From NCBI GenBank assembly GCA_020431135.1, contig JAGQIT010000244.1, positions 1 through 12,533 of the forward strand: a stretch of 12,533 nt of DNA, given 5' to 3'. Source of the stretch: Myxococcales bacterium. Its GTDB lineage: Bacteria; Myxococcota_A; Polyangia; Nannocystales; Nannocystaceae. The notes beneath the pieces were generated by a model that made no database searches, had not been told where the DNA came from, and saw nothing but the letters and a program-made list of their open reading frames with translations. The position numbers and the translations under genes were made by a program. Shown here in pieces: positions 1 through 8,370 of this stretch (position 1 is its first letter; every line of letters starts with the position of its first letter).

Positions 1-1
1 T

Positions 2-1186
<1,185 letters not shown>

Positions 1187-1192
1187 GTCTAT

Positions 1193-1198
1193 CTCTCC
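1193..1198 (-). promoter_or_regulatory. Ribosome binding site of the Cys-rich lipoprotein
   Basis: Reads GGAGAG on the minus strand, 6 bases before the ATG at 1186-1184. It supports that start over the in-frame ATG four codons further in. Confidence 0.6.
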
Positions 1199-1410
1199 AA
1201 TCCCATTCCATGTCACCGCGACCGGACGAATGCGGTCGCCAGTCCAGTATCGGCGACGTCCGCTCAGAGCGCCATGGACGTGGATATCGCGGGTTCTACC
1301 ACCTCGCGTGGCGCGAGCCCCCGCCGTTGAGGAGGGCTAGTCGTCGAGCGTCGGGTGGCGGGCGTCGTGGGTGGACGCGCGGACCGTCGTCGCGGGCGAG
1401 CGACGGGCGT

Positions 1411-1459
1411 CGCGGCGCTCCTGCGCATACGGCGTTTCGCCGCGTCGATGAGCGCCGCG
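1411..1459. repeat. Nested inverted repeat (interrupted palindrome)
   Basis: Outer arms CGCGGCGCTC (1411-1420) and GAGCGCCGCG (1450-1459) are perfectly complementary over 10 bp. Between them sits a second hairpin, CGGCG-TTT-CGCCG (1430-1442). As RNA this could fold into a long interrupted stem on either strand. There is no T-tract, so it is not a classical intrinsic terminator. GC-rich DNA gives such arms by chance fairly often. Confidence 0.4.
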
Positions 1460-1542
1460 CAGGTTGTTGTTGGATGTGTGTGTGCGGCGCGTCGCGATCG
1501 CGGCTGTCGGCGGCGCGAGGTCAGGTGTGAATGGACCTACAC

Positions 1543-1560
1543 GACGGCCCCGCGGCCGTC
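1543..1560. repeat. Short hairpin, possible weak terminator
   Basis: GACGGCC-CCGC-GGCCGTC: a perfect 7-bp GC stem with a four-base loop. It lies downstream (minus strand) of the large multienzyme and the OmpA remnant. No T-run follows on either strand, so a terminator role is only possible. Confidence 0.35.
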
Positions 1561-1604
1561 ATCGGGCGGCCCCGCTGCTCACTGCGAGATTCGCAGGTCG
1601 CAGA

Positions 1605-1635
1605 TCACAGCTCGCGCCGCGTCACCCAGCTGTGA
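1605..1635. repeat. Inverted repeat downstream of the OmpA remnant stop
   Basis: TCACAGCT (1605-1612) and AGCTGTGA (1628-1635) are perfect 8-bp arms around a 15-base spacer, about 40 bases beyond the stop of the OmpA remnant in the minus-strand direction. It could be a residual transcription-end hairpin of that gene or an operator-like dyad. The arm order is the reverse of a CRP site (TGTGA...TCACA), so it should not be read as one. Confidence 0.4.
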
Positions 1636-1674
1636 GCGCGACGCGGGCAGGCGGACACGGGCCGCGCCGCGGTC

Positions 1675-1835
1675 CTAGTCCGTGAGGACCTTGAACTCGA
1701 TGCGGCGGTGCTTGCCTGACCGGCCTTGGTGTCGTTGGTGTCGATCGGCTCGTCCGGACCGGCGCCGCGGGTCGTGATCCGCCGCTCGTCATCGCGGACG
1801 CTCTCGGCTCCGACGACGATCGCTGCGCGGACCAC
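1675..1835 (-). pseudogene. Frameshifted C-terminal remnant of an OmpA-family (peptidoglycan-binding) protein
   Basis: Reading the minus strand from about 1830, one frame gives a segment with ESVRDDERRITTRGAG and then PDEPIDTNDTKAG. This matches the last third of the OmpA C-terminal domain, which usually reads RAExVRxYL...RITTRGxGPxxPI...NxTxxGR. At about 1718-1722 the frame must shift by one base to continue as RSGKHRRIEFKVLTD and a TAG stop at 1677-1675, the classical end of the family. Between ESVRD and ERRITTRG the usual YLVxxGI-type residues also appear to be missing. The rest of the domain and any signal peptide are absent, because the multienzyme begins its stop codon at 1860. I read it as a dead gene end left by a rearrangement. 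A sequencing error could explain the frameshift but not the missing N-terminus. Confidence 0.75.
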
Positions 1836-1857
1836 ACGGGGCTGCTGCGACGGGCTG

Positions 1858-4800
1858 CTAGGAGTCGCCGAGGGTGCCGAGGAGGAAGAGGCTGCCGGCG
1901 TCGTGGAGCGTGCGGCCGGAGAGGAAGCGGATGAACGAGTCCTCGAACTCCTCCATGTCGACGCTGCCGCTGCCGTTGACGTCGACGCTGTGGAACGCCT
2001 GCGGGTGGCCGCGCTCGACCCCGATCGACGCGAGGTATTGGGTGTGCTCGCGCGGCGTGATCAGGCCGTCGCCGTCGACGTCGATGCTGCGGAAGATGAC
2101 GTAGAGGACGCCCGTGAGCCAGCTCGGCGCGCGGCCGTCGCGGAGGATCCGATCGATCAGCACCTGCGTCGTGCTCCGCCAGGTCTGCGAGCTCAGGGTC
2201 TCGTTCGTCGCGATCCCTCCCCAGGCGCACAGGCGCTCCCACAGGCGCTCCGTGGCCCAGAGCAGGCCGACGTAGCTCGGGTGGTCGGTCGACCAGCCGT
2301 GCTGGGCGCGGACGTAGGCCGCGCGGCGCAGGAGGGCGTTGCGGCTGAGCTCGCCGCGGCCGTGCCAGGCGAGGCGGCGGTAGAGGGCGTCAGTCCGCTC
2401 GAGGCGGCGCTGGGTGTCGTCCTCCGTGAAGGCCTCGACCGGCGGCGGCGGGGCCTCGGCGGCGGGCGGCCCCGCGTCGACGCCCGGCGCCTCGGCGCCG
2501 AAGAGCACGCGGAGGTAGCGGTCGATCATCGGCTGGTCGACGACGAGGTCGGCGAGGCCGGTCTCCTCGGCGGTCAGCGACGCGAGGAGCTGCGGCCCGA
2601 GCGAGCGCGGCGAGAAGCCGAGAACGATGCGCTCGGGGTCGCGGCGGGCGAACACCGGGACCAGCGGGTAGAGCGGGTGGTCCCGGTCAGTGACCTCGGC
2701 GACGAGGCGCTTTTGCCAGGTCTCGGGGTCGATCTCGGTGACCTTGAAGCCGTTGGCGTTGAGGCGCTCGACGATCGTCGACCACGGCAGGTTGCGCGGG
2801 TTGGCGAGGTTGTAGCCGCGGCCGCGGCTCTCGACGCGGTGCGAGAGGTTGACGATCGCCTGGACGACGCGGTCGACCGGGACGATGTTGAGGACGACGT
2901 CCTGGTTGGGGGCGACGCCCATGCGCACGCAGCCGGTGATCAGGCGGACGACCCAGTCGTGATCCGACCAGCGGCCCGTGCGGCTGTGCCCGGAGATCGA
3001 CGCCGGCCGGTAGATCGCCACCGGCACGCCGCGATCGCGGGCGGCGAGGATGAGGTGGTCGGCGACCCACTTGCTCTTGACGTAGCCGAGGTCGACGAAC
3101 TTCGAGCACAGGTAGGTGTCGTCGAAGAGCGGCCGGCGGAAGATGTGGGCGTCGGACTCGATGTCGCGGCGCGGATCGAGGCTGAGGCTGCCGACGATGC
3201 TGTAGGTCGAGATGTGGTGGAGCGGCTTGAGGCGGGTGGTCGTCGCCAGGCGCAGGAGATCGAGGGTGCCGAGGACGTTGGCGGCGCGCAGCGCCTGGTA
3301 GGGGTAGGCGAAGTTCACCAGCGCGCCGCAGTGATAGATCGTGTCGATCTCGGCGCCGAGCTCGGCCCAGATCGCCTCGGTCTGGCCGAGGCGCGGGTGG
3401 CTGAGGTCGCCGGGGAGCGCCCGGATGCGCGCCGCGAGGGCCTCGTCGTCGAGGTCGTAGGTCGCGAGGATCTCGCGGATCCGGCGGCGGCCGGCGGCGG
3501 CCGTCGGCGCGCGCACGAGGCAGGTGATCGTCCCCTCGGTGCGGTCGAGGAGCTCGCGCAGGAGGTAGGCGCCGAGGTAGCCGGTCGCCCCCGTGAGGAG
3601 GATGTTCTTCGGGACATCCGCGGCCGGGAGGATGTCGGCGGCCGGGCGGATGTCGTCGGGGAGCGAGGTGTCGGCGAGCGGATCGACGACGACCTCGGAG
3701 GCGCCGGTGCCGACGGCGCGGGCGGCGAGCTGCTCGATCGTCGGGTACGACCACACGAGGTCGACGGCGAGGTCGGTGCCGAGCCAGTCGTTGAGGTCGG
3801 CGATGAAGCTCGCGGCCATCACCGAGTCGAGGCCGATCTCGGAGAGCGGCTGGCGGCGATCGATCGCCGCCTCGGGGAGCTGGAGCTCGTCGGCGAGCCA
3901 GCGGACGATCCAGTCCTGGACGGCGTCGCTCTCGGCGTCGGCGGTGCTGCCCTCGCTGAGCGGCGGCGCCGTCGGCTCGGGCTCGGTGTAGTGGCGGCCG
4001 AGGTAGGGGTCGGGGCGGCGATCGACGCCCGGCGGGTCGCAGTCGACCTCGCCGATCGACCCGCGGAAGCCGCGGACGCGCTCCTCGATCGTCGCCGCGC
4101 TGAAGCCGGCGATCATGTCGTGGGCGCGGGCCTGGGCGATCTTCTCCTCGAGGTTGCGGGTCGCCCACCGGAGCGCGTAGACGTCACACTCGTCGGCGCT
4201 CGGCGAGGTCGCGAGGATGGCGGCGAGGAGGGTCGCGGCGACGCCGACGTCGCCGAGGAGGAGGTGGAACCACCGCGCGGCGCCGACCGGATCGGAGCTC
4301 GACTCGCGCTCCCAGCGGCGGCGCAGCTCCTCGACGAGGCGGCGCAGGTCGCCGGCCAGCGGCTTGGCGCCGAGCTCCTCGATGAAGCCCGTGAGCTCCT
4401 CGCTGCGGTTCCACAGGCGCGAGCCGACGTACATCGCCAGCGACTCGGTCGGCCCCTGGAAGATCCGCAGGACGCGGGCGTCGCGGAGGAGCTTGGGCGC
4501 GTGGTTGTTCTCGACGTAGCCGCGGCCGCCGAGGAGCTGGAGGAGGGCGTCGGCGGCGGCCCAGAAGAACTCGGGGCCGGCGATCTTGGCGACCGCGTAG
4601 AGCTCAGGCGGGACGCTGAGGCCGGCGTCGAGGCGGTCGGCGATCCGGTAGACGAGCGCCTCGATCGTCGCCGTCTTGGCGAGGATCTTCGACAGCCGCG
4701 TCCGCGTCACCGGGTTCTCGAGGAGGCGGCCGGTCGACACCTCACGGCGCTCGGCGTAGCGGAGCATGAGCTGCGAGCAGCGCTTGAGGCCGCCGAGGCT

Positions 4801-7353
4801 CATCGCCGCGATCGCCAGGCGGCCGTACATCATCGCGTCCTGGGCGACGTCCATGCCGCGGCCGGGCTCGCCGAGGCGCGAGCTCTCGTCGACCTTGGCG
4901 CCGCCGAGGTGGACCGTGTTCTGGATCAGCCCCCTGACGCCCATGGTCAGGGACTCGGGGCCCTGGCGCAGGCCCTCGGCGCCCTGCGGGATCGCGAACG
5001 CGCTGACGCCCCGCGAGCGGCCGTCGGCGTCGAGCTCCTGGACGAACGCGTGGATGACCCCGGCCCAGGCCGCGGCGCCGCTCCACCACTTGGTGCCGTG
5101 GAGGCGCCAGCCGCCCGGGCTCGGCACGGCGTAGCTCTCGATCGTGTTCGGGTTCGAGCTCGCGTTCGGCTCGGTGAGGGCGAAGGCCGCGAGCTCGCGG
5201 CCCTGGGCGAGGCGCGGCAGGAGCTCGGCCTGGACCGACGGCGTCGCGTGGCGCAGGAGCGGGCGGACGCCGAGGACGTTGTTGAGGGTGACGAAGAGCG
5301 CGAGGGTCTGGTCGATCGCGCCGAGCTGCTCGATCACCCGCAGGAGGCCGCGGGTGTCGAAGCCGAGGCCGCCGAACTCGCGCGGGATCTGCATGCCGAG
5401 GAGGCCGCGGTTGCCGAGGTCGAGGACGATGTGCGGCGGGATCGTCCGGCGCTCGTCGATCGCCTGCGTGTCGATCCGGCGCTCGGCGTACTCGCGCAGC
5501 CACTCGAGGTGGCTGTAGACCTCGCTCGCCGGGCTGGGGGTCGTCGTCGAGGCCGGGGTCGGCGCGGTCGGCAGGGTCTGGGGCTCGTCGCTGAGCTCGG
5601 CGCGGACGACCTCGCTCAGCCAGCCGCCGACGAGGCGCTGCTTGCCGGCGAGGAACGCCTTGCGGCACGAGCTCCGCCGCTTCTTGCCGCTCGAGGTCTT
5701 GGGGACGCCGCCGGGCTCGACGAGCTGGATCGCGTCGACGGCGACCTCGTGCTCGTCGGCGACGGCCCGGCGGATCGCCTCGACGACGGCGTCGCGGTCG
5801 AGGTCGATGATCGCCTCGCGGCGGACCTCGGCGATGACGATCACGCGCTCGAGGGTCCGCGCGGTCATCGAGAACGCCGCGGCGCCGCCGGGGCGCAGGG
5901 CGGGGTGGCAGTGCTCGACGGTCCACTCGATGTCCTGCGGGTAGTGGTTGCTCCCGCGGACGATGATCAGGTCCTTGAGGCGGCCGGTGATGAAGAGCTG
6001 GCCGTCGAGCATGAAGCCGAGGTCGCCGGTGCGCAGGAAGGGCTCGTCGCCCTCGTTGCCGTCGGCGTCGCGGATCTTCGCCCGGAAGGTCGCGGCGCTC
6101 TCCTCGGGGCGCCGCCAGTAGCCCTGCGCCCGCGACGGGCCGCCGACCCAGATCTCGCCGACGCGGTCGGCCGAGCAGCGCTGGTGGGTCTCAGGGTCGA
6201 CGATCGCGACCTTGGTCTCGAGCATCGGCCCGCCGCAGCCGATCACCGGGCGCGAGTCCTCGGCCCCCGGCGCGAGCTCGCGGATCTCGTTCTGCTCGAG
6301 CATCAGCGCCGAGACGTGGCGGATGTGCGGGAGCTTGCGCGCGTGCTCGGCGGTGACCTTGAGGGTCGACTCGGCGAGGCCGTAGCCGGGCGTGAAGGCG
6401 GCCGGGGGGAAGCCGTGCGGGCCGAAGGCCTCGTTGAAGCGGGCCATCGTCTCGACGCGGATCGGCTCGGCCGCGTTGAGGACCATGCGCATCGTGTGGA
6501 GGTCGAGCTCGGCGCGCTCGGTCGGCCGGATCTTGCGGACGCAGTGCTCGAACGCGAAGTTCGGCGCGGCGCTGTGGGTGCCGCCGTAGGCGGTGATCGC
6601 CCGCAGCCAGCGGACCGGCCGCTGGATGAACGCCATCGGCGACATCTGGACGCAGTGGAAGCCGGTGTAGAGCGGCCCGAGGAGCCCGTAGATAAGCCCC
6701 ATGTCGTGAAAGACAGGGAGCCAGGTGACCATGACGCTGCGCTGGTCGTGCTCCCAAGGCGCGTCGAGATCGCTGAGGTTGTAGAGGAGGTTGCGGTGGC
6801 TGACCATCACGCCCTTGGGCGTCGACGTCGAGCCGGAGGTGTACTGGAGGTAGGCGAGGGAGTGGCCGCCGATCGCCGGCGCCGACCACTGCGGCGCCGC
6901 GTCGAGGGCGACGGCGTCGGTGGCGATCCACTGGAGGCCGCGCAGCGACGGCGTGTGCTCCTCCCAGTCGTCGCGGCCGCTGAGCTGCGACTCGACGGTC
7001 AGCGCGAGCTTGGCCTCGCTGTCCGTGATGATCGAGCGCAGGCGGGCGTCGTGGCGGCGGCGCGACGGCGGGAACGCGGGGACGCCGACGACGCCGGCGT
7101 AGAGGCAGCCGAAGAACGCCGGCACGTAGTCGATGCCCGGCGGGTGGAGGAGGAGGGCGCGCTCGCCGGGGGCGGCGACGCGGAGGAGCTGGACGGCGAT
7201 CGCTCGCGCGCGGCGGTCGAGCTCGGCGAACGTCAGGGTCCCGGCCTCGCGCTCGCCGTCCTCGAGAAACGTGTACGCCTTGGCGTCGGGCTGGGTCGCG
7301 GCTCGATGGCGGAGGAGCGCGACGAGCGTCTCGTGGATCGCGGCAGCGGACAT
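1858..7353 (-). CDS. Multienzyme: fatty acyl-AMP ligase / acyl-CoA-dehydrogenase-like / ACP / thioester reductase / EF-hand
   Basis: 1831 residues. The ATG at 7353 is chosen because AGGAG lies 4 bases upstream and the adenylation domain begins at once. Residues 1-585: FAAL-type adenylation domain with YTSGSTSTPKG (171-181), GYGLAEST (323-330), RTGDLG (441-446), GRLKDLIIVRG (457-467) and the terminal PKTSSGK (Lys557). VDPET and GEIWVGGPS favour acyl-AMP over acyl-CoA formation. Residues 612-985: acyl-CoA dehydrogenase fold with TEPNASSNPN and GTKWWSGA. The catalytic-base motif reads IFQGPTES with Gln966, and Gly844 fills the alternative Glu position. A helical extension runs to about 1100. Residues 1143-1215: ACP, GLDS with Ser1177 for phosphopantetheine. 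Residues 1248-1605: extended-SDR thioester reductase with TGATGYLG, Tyr1424-x-x-x-Lys1428 and Ser/Thr near 1382. Residues 1640-1812: EF-hand domain with canonical loops 1758-1769 and 1791-1802. Pro/Ala-rich linkers (about 590-611, 1121-1140, 1621-1640) separate the parts. Inferred role: activate, modify and reductively release a fatty chain as aldehyde or alcohol. Substrate unknown; cytosolic, with no signal peptide or membrane helix seen. Confidence 0.93.
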   Translation of the reverse strand: MSAAAIHETLVALLRHRAATQPDAKAYTFLEDGEREAGTLTFAELDRRARAIAVQLLRVAAPGERALLLHPPGIDYVPAFFGCLYAGVVGVPAFPPSRRRHDARLRSIITDSEAKLALTVESQLSGRDDWEEHTPSLRGLQWIATDAVALDAAPQWSAPAIGGHSLAYLQYTSGSTSTPKGVMVSHRNLLYNLSDLDAPWEHDQRSVMVTWLPVFHDMGLIYGLLGPLYTGFHCVQMSPMAFIQRPVRWLRAITAYGGTHSAAPNFAFEHCVRKIRPTERAELDLHTMRMVLNAAEPIRVETMARFNEAFGPHGFPPAAFTPGYGLAESTLKVTAEHARKLPHIRHVSALMLEQNEIRELAPGAEDSRPVIGCGGPMLETKVAIVDPETHQRCSADRVGEIWVGGPSRAQGYWRRPEESAATFRAKIRDADGNEGDEPFLRTGDLGFMLDGQLFITGRLKDLIIVRGSNHYPQDIEWTVEHCHPALRPGGAAAFSMTARTLERVIVIAEVRREAIIDLDRDAVVEAIRRAVADEHEVAVDAIQLVEPGGVPKTSSGKKRRSSCRKAFLAGKQRLVGGWLSEVVRAELSDEPQTLPTAPTPASTTTPSPASEVYSHLEWLREYAERRIDTQAIDERRTIPPHIVLDLGNRGLLGMQIPREFGGLGFDTRGLLRVIEQLGAIDQTLALFVTLNNVLGVRPLLRHATPSVQAELLPRLAQGRELAAFALTEPNASSNPNTIESYAVPSPGGWRLHGTKWWSGAAAWAGVIHAFVQELDADGRSRGVSAFAIPQGAEGLRQGPESLTMGVRGLIQNTVHLGGAKVDESSRLGEPGRGMDVAQDAMMYGRLAIAAMSLGGLKRCSQLMLRYAERREVSTGRLLENPVTRTRLSKILAKTATIEALVYRIADRLDAGLSVPPELYAVAKIAGPEFFWAAADALLQLLGGRGYVENNHAPKLLRDARVLRIFQGPTESLAMYVGSRLWNRSEELTGFIEELGAKPLAGDLRRLVEELRRRWERESSSDPVGAARWFHLLLGDVGVAATLLAAILATSPSADECDVYALRWATRNLEEKIAQARAHDMIAGFSAATIEERVRGFRGSIGEVDCDPPGVDRRPDPYLGRHYTEPEPTAPPLSEGSTADAESDAVQDWIVRWLADELQLPEAAIDRRQPLSEIGLDSVMAASFIADLNDWLGTDLAVDLVWSYPTIEQLAARAVGTGASEVVVDPLADTSLPDDIRPAADILPAADVPKNILLTGATGYLGAYLLRELLDRTEGTITCLVRAPTAAAGRRRIREILATYDLDDEALAARIRALPGDLSHPRLGQTEAIWAELGAEIDTIYHCGALVNFAYPYQALRAANVLGTLDLLRLATTTRLKPLHHISTYSIVGSLSLDPRRDIESDAHIFRRPLFDDTYLCSKFVDLGYVKSKWVADHLILAARDRGVPVAIYRPASISGHSRTGRWSDHDWVVRLITGCVRMGVAPNQDVVLNIVPVDRVVQAIVNLSHRVESRGRGYNLANPRNLPWSTIVERLNANGFKVTEIDPETWQKRLVAEVTDRDHPLYPLVPVFARRDPERIVLGFSPRSLGPQLLASLTAEETGLADLVVDQPMIDRYLRVLFGAEAPGVDAGPPAAEAPPPPVEAFTEDDTQRRLERTDALYRRLAWHGRGELSRNALLRRAAYVRAQHGWSTDHPSYVGLLWATERLWERLCAWGGIATNETLSSQTWRSTTQVLIDRILRDGRAPSWLTGVLYVIFRSIDVDGDGLITPREHTQYLASIGVERGHPQAFHSVDVNGSGSVDMEEFEDSFIRFLSGRTLHDAGSLFLLGTLGDS

Positions 7354-7357
7354 TGAA

Positions 7358-7362
7358 CTCCT
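7358..7362 (-). promoter_or_regulatory. Ribosome binding site of the multienzyme
   Basis: AGGAG on the minus strand, 4 bases before the ATG at 7353. It decides the start. The frame stays open 35 codons further upstream, but that extension is Arg/Pro-rich and lacks a comparable site. Confidence 0.7.
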
Positions 7363-7585
7363 ATCACTCGGCAGCCTAACCCACCGAGGGCGAGAGCGGG
7401 GAGGGGACGGCCGTCGCCGCCGTCGATGAGCCCGAACGCGCAGGTCGAATCCACGCATCGTCGGCGTCCGGTCGCGCCGGCTCCCTCTGCGATCGCGGCA
7501 TGTGCATGCGCATCGGCAGGCGGCGACGCGGAGGGGCGCGCGCTCGCGGTCGACGTCGACGACCCCGGGCGCGTCGCGTCTCGGC

Positions 7586-7591
7586 TACGAT
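7586..7591 (+). promoter_or_regulatory. Possible -10 element, TACGAT
   Basis: TACGAT matches TATAAT at four of six positions and sits 8 bases before the ATG at 7600. The same octamer, GCTACGAT, precedes the next exported protein (8707-8714). No TTGACA-like -35 is visible at 16-18 bp. If it is used, transcription would begin about at the ATG and the message would be leaderless, which would fit the lack of a Shine-Dalgarno sequence there. Confidence 0.3.
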
Positions 7592-7599
7592 GCGGACGC

Positions 7600-8370
7600 A
7601 TGCGAGTGCTTCGCGGTCACGGGCGGCGCTGGGTCGCCGCGGTCCTCTGCACGGCCGCCGCCTGCACGCGAGCCGACGACGGCGGCGCGGCGACGCCGGG
7701 TCCTGATCACGAGGTCGCCGAGCGAGCGACCGTGGAGGCGTCCGCCGTCGCGGAGGAGGAATCCCCGGCGAGCGCCCCAAAGACGGCCGTCCGCGACGAG
7801 CGTCCGTCGGCGCGCCAACCCGCGGGCCTCGACGCGCCGGCGACCCGACGCCGCTTCACCTTCACGCCGCGCTCGCTCGGCGAGCTCGACCGCGAGGTCG
7901 CGGCGACGTCGGCGGCCCTCGCCGCGAGCTTCGCCAAGTGCGAGCTCGTCGAGGGCACCTACGACCACCTCGGGACGCCGGCCCCGTACTTCGAGGTCCT
8001 CTGCGATCACGTCGTGGTCTTCGGGGTGCTCGGGTCGCCGCGCGCGGGTCCGCGCGATGACGCGCGAGAGGGGCCGCCGATCGTCGGTGTCCGCGTTCTC
8101 GCCCGCGAGATCACCCCGCCCTCCGGCTTCGGCGTCGGCGCGCGCTACGTCCCCCTGGCCGAGCTCAACCCGAGCCTCGAGTGTCGGCGCGCCGCTCTCC
8201 CGGGGGCCGGCGACCTCTTCCCCGAGGACTCGACGATCTGCGCCGCTGATCTCGCGCCGAACATCCTCTACCTCTTCCGCGGCCAGCGCTTCACCAGGGA
8301 GGCGCCGCCGCCCGAGGTCGAGGCCCTGCGGATCGACGAGCTCCTGTGGCTGCCTCAGGCGGCGCTCTAG
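7600..8370 (+). CDS. Putative lipoprotein of unknown function
   Basis: 256 residues; family not recognised. The start at 7600 (ATG) is chosen because it puts a basic n-region and hydrophobic core directly before a lipobox-like AAAC (Cys22). The frame is open further upstream to 7426, but those residues are Arg/Pro-rich and would bury the signal peptide. There is no clear Shine-Dalgarno sequence. Residues 23-85 form an Ala/Glu/Pro-rich, probably disordered tether. Residues 86-256 look globular, with four cysteines (114, 135, 195, 214) that could form two disulfides, consistent with export. The lipobox is imperfect (Ala rather than Leu at -3), so a cleaved, soluble form is also possible. It is transcribed away from the multienzyme and lies upstream of a second exported protein with a 387-base gap, so a shared operon is unlikely. 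Confidence 0.75.
   Translation: MRVLRGHGRRWVAAVLCTAAACTRADDGGAATPGPDHEVAERATVEASAVAEEESPASAPKTAVRDERPSARQPAGLDAPATRRRFTFTPRSLGELDREVAATSAALAASFAKCELVEGTYDHLGTPAPYFEVLCDHVVVFGVLGSPRAGPRDDAREGPPIVGVRVLAREITPPSGFGVGARYVPLAELNPSLECRRAALPGAGDLFPEDSTICAADLAPNILYLFRGQRFTREAPPPEVEALRIDELLWLPQAAL

Larger units (their letters stand above)
1187..1674. other. Intergenic stretch without a supported gene
   Basis: It lies between the OmpA remnant and the Cys-rich lipoprotein start. Short open frames exist on both strands, but none has a convincing ribosome binding site, coding-like composition or recognisable motif. It contains three inverted repeats, listed separately, and a locally less GC-rich run of GT steps near 1463-1485. 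The promoter of the lipoprotein should lie in its left part, but I see no convincing -35/-10 pair. Confidence 0.6.
7354..7599. other. Divergent intergenic region between multienzyme and lipoprotein
   Basis: These 246 bases should hold the promoters of two diverging genes. On the plus strand a TACGAT element (7586-7591) is the only -10-like sequence I would point to. On the minus strand I see no clear promoter before the AGGAG of the multienzyme. Both strands have open frames here, but these are GC-driven extensions of neighbouring frames. Confidence 0.5.

Noticed and set aside
1605..1635. CRP-like palindrome TCACA...TGTGA
   Set aside because: The half-sites are in the opposite order to a CRP site and the spacing is wrong.
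2687..4168. 493-codon second minus-strand frame inside the multienzyme, and similar ones at 4742-5926 and 6191-6931
   Set aside because: They are Arg/Pro-rich out-of-frame readings of the same DNA; the domain motifs lie in the 1858-7353 frame.
1726..7356. 1876-codon open frame on the plus strand, antisense to the whole multienzyme
   Set aside because: Its codon boundaries coincide with those of the sense gene, so its stops would need sense codons TTA, CTA or TCA. The multienzyme uses none of these, as expected at this GC content. The translated text is Val/Ala/Asp/Arg-rich with no motifs, whereas the minus strand shows five complete domains.
7354..7458. 35-codon upstream extension of the multienzyme
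   Set aside because: The extension is Arg/Pro-rich and lies upstream of a good AGGAG site that serves the ATG at 7353.
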